From Batkoa obscura (taxonomy: Eukaryota > Entomophthoromycota > Entomophthoromycetes > Entomophthorales > Batkoaceae): DNA of 64,000 nt. Made by a program: the position numbers and the translations under genes. The notes beneath the pieces were generated by a model, which had not been told where the DNA came from, ran no database searches, and worked only from the letters and a program-made list of their open reading frames with translations. The stretch covers positions 62,001 through 126,000 of the forward strand of contig JASVEC010000056.1 of the NCBI GenBank assembly GCA_030770535.1, written 5' to 3'. Positions 57,013 to 64,000 of this stretch are shown here, in pieces. Positions within the stretch are counted from its first letter, which is position 1, and each line of letters starts with the position of its first letter.

Positions 57013-57111
57013 TGAGGATGTTTTTTTAGCTTCATTATTTTTCCACCTTTTAAGCACTATTTGGATGGAAAAATTGTTACTAAAATTCTTAAACACAAAA
57101 ATACATCCCCA
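57013..57111 (+). mobile_element. MITE family A, copy 15
   Basis: Left end TGAGGATG preceded by TA, core TTTTAAGCACTATTTGGATGG, right end ACATCCCCA followed by TA. Confidence 0.85.
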
Positions 57112-57418
57112 TATTTTATATTTATGAGAAACTATAAATCCAGAAATCTGGGATTAAACTCCTTAGTTGAAGTTATACAAATACAAGCTTAATATATTGA
57201 TTTTCGTAGTAAACATCTTACTTTTGGATTAAATTATATACTATAAAAGTAAATAATCTTAACATTTAAGCCTTAAGTTTACTATACTAATCTATAAAGT
57301 ATAAACTGGAAAAGATAAAACTTAAAATGATAAAACTACTGTCAAACTCATTTTATTGAATGAAATATAACCTAAGTCAATTAAGCTATACTAAAAATAA
57401 CTCAAACAACTATATCCC

Positions 57419-57922
57419 TTAAGCAATGATAAGGTTTTCGTTAACTGCATTAAAGTTATTATCGAATAAATTGAAATCATTGATATTATCACAGAATACA
57501 GCTGCTTCGGTGTTACGGTTGAAATCACTAACACAGAAGTTGTTAGCATCAACTGCATTAAAGTCTTGTACAATGAATGGGAAAAAACCACATCCACCAC
57601 ATCCTCCCCATCCACCCCATCCACCAAAACCATCACATCCACCCCATCCACCAAAACCATCACATCCACCCCATCCACCAAAACCGTCACATCCTCCCCA
57701 TCCACCAAAGCCATCACAACGACGATGGATACCAGATTGAGCAGATTGGGGATAAGATGGTACAGCTCTACGATGGATTCCGGATTGAGCCATTTGTGGG
57801 TAAGCTGGTGAAGCTGGTGAAGCTCTACGATGGATACCAGATTGAGCTTGAGAAGGACGTTGAGGTGGAGCAGCAAAAGCAGTAGCTAAAAGAGATAAGG
57901 AAACTAAGGTGTTGAAAATCAT
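57419..57922 (-). CDS. Secreted Kex2-repeat protein with Trp/Phe/Gly/Cys cargo (SGIHRR family, member C)
   Basis: 167 residues. Signal peptide MIFNTLVSLSLLATAFA is followed by three units ending in (A)QSGIHRR: PPQRPSQAQSGIHRR, ASPASPAYPQMAQSGIHRR and AVPSYPQSAQSGIHRR. Kexin-type cleavage after RR would release three Pro-rich peptides. Next come four copies of CDGFGGWGG (27-bp tandem repeat in the DNA, 57600-57715) and a WGGCGGCGFFPF junction, then a C-terminal domain of about 60 residues with repeated DFN/FNAV motifs (VQDFNAVDANNF, VSDFNRNTEA, INDFNLFDNNFNAVNENL) and two Cys. No lysine occurs in the cargo. Unusual, low-complexity, extracellular. Members A, B, C and E share the leader but differ in cargo, so I read the family as a leader with swappable product. 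Confidence 0.75.
   Translation of the reverse strand: MIFNTLVSLSLLATAFAAPPQRPSQAQSGIHRRASPASPAYPQMAQSGIHRRAVPSYPQSAQSGIHRRCDGFGGWGGCDGFGGWGGCDGFGGWGGCDGFGGWGGWGGCGGCGFFPFIVQDFNAVDANNFCVSDFNRNTEAAVFCDNINDFNLFDNNFNAVNENLIIA
57600..57715. repeat. 27-bp tandem repeat encoding CDGFGGWGG
   Basis: Four head-to-tail copies of a 27-bp unit (plus-strand reading CCACCAAAACCATCACATCC and continuing) with only synonymous differences (ACC/ACA/ACG versions of the third codon positions). The corresponding repeat in member E is shorter and rearranged, consistent with slippage. Confidence 0.8.
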
Positions 57923-57980
57923 TTTTATAGTTTGAAAGTGTTGGATAAATGTTTAGTCAATAAACAGTCAAATATTTGAT
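57923..57980 (-). promoter_or_regulatory. Conserved promoter block of SGIHRR family member C
   Basis: Same block as 54608-54665, extending further here (to about 58080) in similarity with the 63.4-kb relic, including TTGAATGAATCTGA and ATCAATAGTTATCA. Confidence 0.55.
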
Positions 57981-58938
57981 ATTGTTTTTTGAATGAATCT
58001 GAATTGCTTTTTATATTTACTCAAAATTTTAATTTATCACTAGAATCAATAGTTATCAGTTTAATTGCTTTTTGCATAGATCAAATCATTAAAGTTCTAC
58101 TTTATTTATCTTAACATCATCTTTTATAGCTAATAGTAAATACTAAATACTAAATACTAAAACAACAGAGACTTAAAATAATAACATTTATTTTATCACT
58201 TTATAAGTAAGGAAAATGGTTTTGCAACTTAGATGAACTGCTAAGATGAGCTTTTATGTGTCGATGTTTAATATAAAGGTTAAGATGCGAGTAAAATGTT
58301 ACAGTAAGTATGATCTTACTAGCTTTTAGCTTTTTCAATGCTTTTTTAAATTTCCCTTTATTGTAATAAGTTTGAATTTACATTCTGTATCTTTTTTGAT
58401 ATACGCAAAATTGATTTATAGCATAAATATTTTTATAATTTATTAAAAAGATTTTTGCATATCCTTCACGTGAAAGTAGGCCAACCACCCATTAATTCTT
58501 ATTGGAATTAGCTTTGATGTTTAATGATGTTTCTCATACTTTTAAAACATAGGGAGATATGTGTTTTTTAAGAATTTTACTACAATCTTTCCACTCAAAT
58601 AGCGCTTAAAAAATGGAAAAATAATAAAATTAAAAAAAAACAGCTCCACAGATAGATTTTATAATAAAGGAATATTTTTTGATTGATCTTTAGTGTTAGA
58701 GTTACAATTAATTTTCAAAGTGCTATAAGCTGATGAGTCCTTTATTTGCATAAACTTAAACCTATAGCTAGCAATTGCTATAACAAGCCTAAGAAAAGAA
58801 ACTTTTAGGCTTTTTCTAGAAGATCATTAATAGTGAATTGAACATTTTTTTATAGCGAAAAGAATACTATTTATTAATATGATTGTCGATAAATTTATAA
58901 ATAATAATAAGCCACAAGAACTTATTAGATAATTACGC
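57981..58938. other. Gap between member C and the reductase gene
   Basis: Contains a short AAATACTAAATACTAAATAC microsatellite (58138-58158) and MITE copy 16. No gene seen. Confidence 0.45.
58550..58650 (-). mobile_element. MITE family A, copy 16 (decayed ends)
   Basis: Core ACTCAAATAGCGCTTAAAAA and ATGGAAAAATAATAAAATT are clear; ends drifted to TAGGGAGATATG and CAGCTCCACA. Confidence 0.7.
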
Positions 58939-60039
58939 TCAATCTTTAATCTGATAAGGTAAATCGCTAAATTGTTTTAACTGCTCCCTAATAGAAGTCT
59001 CTAATGTGATGTAATTAATACCAAGTATTTCTTTAGATTTGGTATTATCAAACTTAGGTATAGGCTCTTCTTTTGATTTATGGTTGATCACAGATGGCAA
59101 AAGGGCATTGGGTAACAATTTCTTTAATATTCCTGAAAATTCTTTCCAAGAAAAAGAGCTGTTATTGCAGATGAATCGTCCACTTGCATTTTTATTTTCA
59201 TAAGCCCGAATATGGGCTTCACTTACATCACGTACATCAACATAAGCACGCCCACCTAATTATTAGTTGTTAGTTATTGTTAATTATTTAAAGTTAAAAT
59301 TTGCCTTTATCAATAAACTCATGTACTCCATTAACATAGTCTTTAATATAATCTAATCCTACATTACTTTCTTTCCCGTTGATTGATAATTGCTTAGCTC
59401 CAATCAATGGTCCAAATATAACACCTGGATTGACGGTCAAAATTCTGTATTTATTAGAGTATTGCTTTTCAAACTCCCATACTTTTAATTCAGCTTGGGT
59501 TTTAGAGTATGCATAAGGGCTTGATTCAATAGTTTCATTATAGTTAAAATCTTTTTCAGTATAGTAGCCCTCTTTGACATCAAAAGTGGTATACACTGAA
59601 GATAAGCTGCTAGTCACAATAATGTCGGTAATAGTATCAATTTCTAAAATGCTTTCGAGTAAATTTTGGGTTCCTAAAATCTATTAGTATTTCTATTGTT
59701 ATTACATGAAAGTTGAATACCTTCGACTGCAGGTTTGACTTGTTCTTCATATGGATCCGTAGGCAGGTTTTTAAACAAAACAGGGGTGGCTAAATGAAAC
59801 ACAGCTTTACATCCTTTCAATGCTGGAAGAAAAGAATTCTTTTTCAATAAATCAGCTTCAAATATATTCAGTTGATTTGGGAATTCTTCCTTCCATTGAT
59901 TCAATATATCGCATCTAGAATCTTGAAGTTTTCTTACTGTGGTATTAACGATATACCCAAGGTCCAACAAATCAAAGATGACTTGCTGTGCTAAGTACCC
60001 TGTTCCTCCACTTACCAGCACTTGTTCTTTTAAACCCAT
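58939..60039 (-). CDS. Extended short-chain dehydrogenase/reductase (cinnamoyl-CoA reductase / Gre2-like)
   Basis: Exons 59721-60039, 59305-59673 and 58939-59255 join to 334 residues, the usual size for this family. The NAD(P)-binding motif is VLVSGGTGYLAQQVIFDLL (GxxGxxA), followed by VNTTVRKLQDSRC (Arg suggests NADPH), FHLATPV, the VTSSLSSVY strand with catalytic Ser, YAYSKTQAE containing the catalytic YxxxK, NPGVIFGPLI, and YVDVRDVSEAHIRAYEN. The closest known types are fungal Gre2/methylglyoxal reductases and dihydroflavonol/cinnamoyl reductases, which reduce aldehydes or ketones with NADPH. The second intron is read as GC-AG: donor AAAG|GCAAAT, acceptor AATTAG at about 59256; this is the only way I found to keep the conserved GRAYVDVRDV in frame. 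Stands alone among repeats. Confidence 0.85.
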
Positions 60040-60379
60040 GCTTTGTTATAAGTTAAATTACTGATAAAAACTCAATATCATTTGTTTATATATCCTTTTG
60101 TCTTGTTAGACTATTCACATATGAAAGAATATGATGTCAACAACTTTTTAAAAAATTTATTGCATATCTACATAGCTATTAATTACTAATTATTAGTATT
60201 ACGCTGTCCTATATAAGAAATATCACCTTATTAGTAAATTAGGAGTTGTCCCACTATTCAGGAAATGTGTATTGAATTTCGGCTTTTTAAAATCCCGTTA
60301 TTTTGAAGGAATTAATTACCCAATGATAAGTAGGCCGAATAGTCAAGGGTAAAAGCAAGAATAAAGCTTATCCGTTAAA
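60040..60379. promoter_or_regulatory. Upstream region of the reductase gene
   Basis: AT-rich; no recognised site. Ends at the left boundary of repeat B copy 2. Confidence 0.35.
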
Positions 60380-61190
60380 TATGGGGATGTCGAAATCGGC
60401 TTCATTTTTTTATTCAATTTCCAAGAAATTTGTATCTTAGAAACCTACTCTATAAAAATAAATTCTTTATTAAAAAGTAAAAACACATCTGACACAGTTT
60501 AAATTATTTTATAATTTGTACTCTGAGTTAGCAGGATTTCTACTAAATTTAATAAAAACTCCTGGATTAATAAGGCTTTTACTAATATGGTCTATATATC
60601 GATGTTAATCAAAGTTGTATGTAAATAAATACATTTTCCTATAAAACTCCATTGAAAGATACTTATTATTGGCTGCTTTATAGCCGAAATTTCAGATTTC
60701 CTATCAAATAAACAAACCGTTTTAACATCATAGTTGCATTATTAATATATTACCAAGTTAATAAATAGCTGTATGGGAAGAAGCAGTTAGCACCAAAACT
60801 ACAATTACTTACTTCTTGGCTATTTATTAACCTAAATATTAATACTTCAAATAATATTAACATTTGATAATTGACTCTTATCACTTAATAAGCTATTTAT
60901 CTGCTTAGTAAATGTTGAAACTTTTAAATTTCCTGTTATTTTTGTAAGATAAGTTAAGATTGATCTTTTAGCTCTTCTATTTTCTATAGACTTCATAATT
61001 TCAATTGAAATTATATCACTATTTTTTGATTTATCAGATACTAGATAATAAGGTACTTTATTGTGCTTAATAAAATGGAAATACTTTTCAAAAGTTATAT
61101 CTGTTTTCTTATTATTAAATGTTAAGTTGTTAATTTTATTGCGTTCATAAACAAAAATCTCAACTTTGGAATTAATCAATTAATATTTTT
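60380..61190. repeat. Dispersed repeat B, copy 2, with a 110-codon frame on the minus strand
   Basis: The left end TATGGGGATGTCGAAATCGG followed by CTTCATTTTTTTATTC matches the left end of MITE family A for some 30 bp, then the sequence follows copy 1 at 18.1 kb for about 600 bp. The minus-strand frame 60847-61179 (110 codons; YYLVSDKSKNSDIISIEIMK, then TYLTKITGNLKVSTFTKQ) is partly shared with copy 1. I cannot name the protein. The right boundary is not defined; no CATCCCCA end was found before MITE copy 17. It might be the remnant of a larger relative of the MITE (inference). Confidence 0.5.
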
Positions 61191-62184
61191 TTTACTTAAT
61201 ACTTCAAAACTATTTTTCTATTATAAAGTTTTCTCAAAATGTTCGCCGATTATTTCTTTTTACAACGTTTGATAAAAAAATTAATGTTAATATTTGAACT
61301 ATTGTTTCATAACTTTTTTAAATATACAATATGGAAACTTTTGAAGTTTAACATAATTTCCTATATCTACTTATATTTACTTTTATATCAATTTTTATAA
61401 AGTTTTTAAATAAAAACTCAAACATTTGATTAATTAAACAGTTTTCTTTACATACCGAATTATAGCTTAATATTTCAGATAAGTAATCAGAATAAACTTT
61501 GCCTATTATTTTATTATTTTATTATTTTTAAATATAAAATACTTAACTTTAATACTGATATAGCCTGTCTATTGTAATAGTTTAAAATCATTATATAACT
61601 TCTATTATTTGATTTTTTAATAATTTTATTAGATATGCTTTTTTAAGTATTAATATAGAATTTATGCAACTTGTATAACTTTTTTTGATTGCATATTGTA
61701 AAATGTCGCTTTACCAGCTCTATGATTGATTATAACATAACAATTACTTGAGTCATTGTGTTCTCGAGTTCAGACGCAATCAATCCCAATCCTTTTATTT
61801 TGATTTAATGCGAGAATTTCTAACTTCCCATTGCAAAGAACATTATTCTCTTGTTTTGGTGTCCATACTTGTCGGAGTATAAAAGAGATTCTTCAACATA
61901 ATAACATAAGGCTTTTCAACTGAATTATTCCCCGGTATCGTATCTTTAATAAAGCCGCCAAATCTTTCTGATAGTATTTTACATAGATTTTATAGTAGTA
62001 CTGTCTATTCTATTTGTCTTACATAGTCCGTAGCATATTACGTCCTATTCTTCACAACTTAAGTCTATCTTAACTACATAGATTAAGGCCTCTCAACTTA
62101 TAACTAGTCAATTAAGCAATTAAGCAAAAATTGCTCTTGAATCCAACCACTGAGTACCAGATTTCATAATATTAAGCACATATA
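61191..62184. other. AT-rich gap with a less AT-rich patch around 61750-61880
   Basis: The patch contains GTTCTCGAGTTCAGACGC, vaguely like a Pol III B box, but no tRNA or 5S fold can be drawn. No coding frame. Confidence 0.4.
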
Positions 62185-62283
62185 TGGCGACGTTTTTTTT
62201 ATTTCATTACTTTTCCATTTTTTAAGCGCTATTTGAGTGGAAAGATTGTTAATAAAATTCTTAAACAAAAAAATACATCCCCA
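62185..62283 (+). mobile_element. MITE family A, copy 17
   Basis: Left end TGGCGACG preceded by TA, core CCATTTTTTAAGCGCTATTT, right end ACATCCCCA followed by TA. Confidence 0.85.
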
Positions 62284-62333
62284 TATTATGTAAATCTGTT
62301 TTTCTTACTATATTTTTAAAATTGTTCAATACA

Positions 62334-62425
62334 TGAAGGTGTTTTTTAGTTTCATTATTTTTCCGTTTTTAAATGCTATTTGAGCGGAAAGATTGCTAGT
62401 ACAATCCTTGAACAAATAAATATTA
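62334..62425 (+). mobile_element. MITE family A, copy 18 (right end lost)
   Basis: Left end TGAAGGTG, core TTTTTAAATGCTATTTGAGC; similarity fades after TTGAACAAATAA. Confidence 0.75.
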
Positions 62426-62581
62426 AGCTAGTTATCATTTTATTTTTAAAATTATTGAAATATTTATTGCATGTTATTTTTTTGATTTTATTAGTACATA
62501 TATTATCTAACAAATATTTATTTTTATTTTTGTTTTTATTAAATCTTAATAAAATAGTTGAGTTATTAAATAAATATTATA

Positions 62582-62655
62582 TGGGGATGTTTTTTTTTGA
62601 CTTCATCACTTTTCCACTTTTTTAAGCATTATTTGAGCATAAAAATACATCCCCA
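62582..62655 (+). mobile_element. MITE family A, copy 19, internally deleted (74 bp)
   Basis: Perfect ends TGGGGATGT and ACATCCCCA, both flanked by TA, but about 28 bp missing between TTATTTGAGC and ATAAAAATACAT. Shows that only the ends are required for recognition or that deletion followed insertion. Confidence 0.85.
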
Positions 62656-63021
62656 TATAATAATTTCGATTTGCTCGTTTCTAGTTTTTATTTATTTTTA
62701 GTAATAGATTATAATATTAGTATTTTATTATTACTGATCATTTTTAAATAGTTGTATTAATTTTTAGTTGTATTAAATCTGAAACTTTTTTATTGACCAA
62801 AAGAATATACTGAAGCTATAGTTAATAATAATGGTATTTATTAGTATCTATTGGTATTTATTTATTATTTCTTTCAAAGCATTAACTTTACATATTGCTT
62901 AATTAAGTTTGTTGTCATTAATAGTAAATTTTAGTATCTTTATTATAAAATTTCATAAACTCTGGGTTGCTATAAATAGTTGTTAAAATTAACGTGAATG
63001 AATCATAATATTTATATAGTA
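62656..63021. other. AT-rich spacer
   Basis: No feature recognised between MITE copies 19 and 20. Confidence 0.4.
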
Positions 63022-63120
63022 TGAGGGGATTTTTTTTTGGGTTAGTCACTTTTTATATCTTTTAAGCAATATTTAAGCGAAAAAATTAGTGAACTTCTTG
63101 AATATAAAAACATATTCCCA
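63022..63120 (+). mobile_element. MITE family A, copy 20
   Basis: Left end TGAGGGGATTTT preceded by TA, core TTTTAAGCAATATTTAAGCG, right end CATATTCCCA followed by TA. Divergent copy. Confidence 0.75.
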
Positions 63121-63234
63121 TATGTTAAGCTACCTGCAATATAAATAGATGGATGTTATAAGTGTTAAAATTATTAGCGTATCTGTTAGATTACATGGAT
63201 ATATCTTTGATTTATTTTAAGAAATCTAGCTTAT

Positions 63235-63440
63235 AGCTTTCTGTAGATAGGCTGAGGCAGTTAGAGTAGCTCTCTATGGTGGATACCAGATTGAGCTTGA
63301 GAGAGGCTAGGAGAGGCAATAAAAGTAGCTGTTAAAAAAAGTTGGGAAACTAAAGTATTTGAAATTAATTTTATAGCTTAAAAGTATTGAAATTTGTTTA
63401 GTTAATAAACAGTCAAATATTTGATACTATTTTTTGAATG
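63235..63440 (-). pseudogene. SGIHRR family member D: leader and promoter relic
   Basis: The conserved promoter block (CAATAAACAGTCAAATATTTG equivalent at about 63402-63422) and a degenerate leader reading SNTLVSQLFLTATFIASPS, then SQAQSGIH are visible. No cargo is attached, so only a 5' end remains; broken. It lies just before member E, suggesting unequal recombination within a local cluster. Confidence 0.55.
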
Positions 63441-63702
63441 AATCTGAGTTGCTTTTTTGCACTCACTCAAAATTTTAATTCATCATTAGGATCAATAGTT
63501 ATCATTTGTTACACATTAGATAAAATACTAATAAGTTATAGTCATTTATATTTTGTATCAAAGCCTTTTAAAAATAGTTGTAAATATTATAGAAACATGT
63601 CAAATATATCTTAAAAAAACTACTGTCAAACTCATTTTATTGAATGAAATATAACCTAAGTCAATTAAGCTATACTAAAAATAACTCAAACAACTATGTC
63701 CC
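63441..63702. other. Flank shared by SGIHRR members C and E
   Basis: From about 63613 to 63702 the sequence is almost identical to 57340-57418 downstream of member C, so the duplicated unit includes 3' flanking DNA. Confidence 0.6.
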
Positions 63703-64000
63703 TTAAGCAATGATAAGATTTTCGTTAACTGCATTAAAGCAATTAGATGCTGCATTAAAGTCATTGATATTATCACAGAATACAGCTGCTTCGGTGTTAC
63801 GGTTGAAATCACTAACACAGAAGTTATTATCGTTGACTGCATTAAAGTCTTGTACAATGAATGGGAAAAAACCACATCCACCACATCCTCCCCATCCACC
63901 ACATCCACCACATCCTCCCCATCCACCAAAGCCATCACAACGACGATGGATACCAGATTGAGCAGATTGGGGATAAGATGGTACAGCTCTACGATGGATT
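63703..64000 (-). CDS. Secreted Kex2-repeat protein, SGIHRR family member E (cut by right edge)
   Basis: The 3' part of a gene very like member C; its start lies outside the window. Visible in order: IHRRAVPSYPQSAQSGIHRR (two processing sites), a shorter and rearranged cargo CDGFGGWGGCGGCGGWGG with CGGCGFFPF, and the C-terminal domain VQDFNAVNDNNFCVSDFN ... CDNINDFNAASNCFNAVNEN. The C-terminal domain differs from member C by a handful of substitutions (LFDNN versus AASNC), while the cargo has lost two CDGFGGWGG units. This is strong evidence that the cargo changes by repeat slippage while the rest is conserved. Confidence 0.75.
   Translation of the reverse strand, partial: IHRRAVPSYPQSAQSGIHRRCDGFGGWGGCGGCGGWGGCGGCGFFPFIVQDFNAVNDNNFCVSDFNRNTEAAVFCDNINDFNAASNCFNAVNENLIIA

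Noticed and set aside
57426-57885. Several long plus- and minus-strand frames (Pro/His-rich, Val/Asp-rich) over member C
   Set aside because: Shadows created by the 27-bp tandem repeat, which stays open in many frames; only the frame with signal peptide and SGIHRR units is credible.
61750-61800. GTTCTCGAGTTCAGACGC as a possible B box or 5S-like internal promoter
   Set aside because: Orientation and spacing do not allow a tRNA or 5S rRNA; left as a less AT-rich patch.
1-64000. Virus-like elements or LTR retroelements
   Set aside because: No polymerase, integrase, capsid or envelope motif and no long terminal repeats were recognised; repeat B remains unclassified rather than assigned to such a class.

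Overview
This window is a piece of a very AT-rich fungal nuclear genome. The genes have short introns (about 45-100 bp, GT-AG with one GC-AG). The housekeeping set is eukaryotic and fungal: VAC14, BUB2, a mitochondrial QRI7/OSGEPL1, a BolA-like protein, pICln, fungal Zn2Cys6 factors and an AcrB-like membrane protein. Remains of rhodopsin-type seven-helix receptors and a kelch-type membrane receptor, together with extreme AT bias and Zn2Cys6 expansion, make me think of an early-diverging zoosporic-to-zygomycete grade fungus such as Entomophthoromycotina (Conidiobolus-like). That placement is inference only.

Layout. (1) 1-10.2 kb is a compact housekeeping block: VAC14 (minus, runs off the left edge), BUB2 (minus), QRI7 (plus, sharing a bidirectional promoter with BUB2), a divergent L-serine/threonine dehydratase (minus), and a 966-residue low-complexity protein (minus) that stops only 33 bp before the dehydratase start. 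(2) 10.2-31 kb is a gene-poor graveyard. It holds broken receptor genes (GPCR-like pieces at 13.4-14.3 and 20.7 kb, a kelch/TM gene at 16.3-17.5 kb), a few small ORFs, scattered short inverted-repeat elements and one large intact intronless gene at 23.3-25.7 kb (AcrB-like: membrane segments, a beta-sandwich-like region, long coiled coil). (3) 31-44.2 kb is a tandem array of five Zn2Cys6 transcription factor genes (four intact, one dead), each about 530 residues with four exons in identical phases. A sixth relative at 45.8-47.5 kb is inverted and lacks the second intron. Two copies share a tract of about 290 bp that looks identical by eye, including an intron, which points to gene conversion. 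(4) 45.0-52.4 kb is again housekeeping: BolA-like, pICln, a bestrophin-like RFP-TM channel and a DUF4203 membrane protein. (5) 52.4-64 kb carries a family of secreted repeat proteins (two complete, one partial at the right edge, two broken copies) and one extended short-chain dehydrogenase/reductase.

A 100-bp element with TGGGGATG...CATCCCCA ends flanked by TA occurs at least 20 times in both orientations. It behaves like a Tc1/mariner-type MITE and sits close to several promoters and gene ends. A longer dispersed repeat (18.1 and 60.4 kb) has a related left end.

The most interesting system is the secreted family: an almost unchanging signal peptide and promoter, then one to three proline/glutamine-rich units each ending in SGIHRR (a Kex2-type site), then an exchangeable Gly/Cys-rich cargo that is His-rich in one member and Trp/Phe-rich in the others. 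I propose these are Kex2-processed repeat proteins, possibly metal-binding or ribosomally made peptide precursors.
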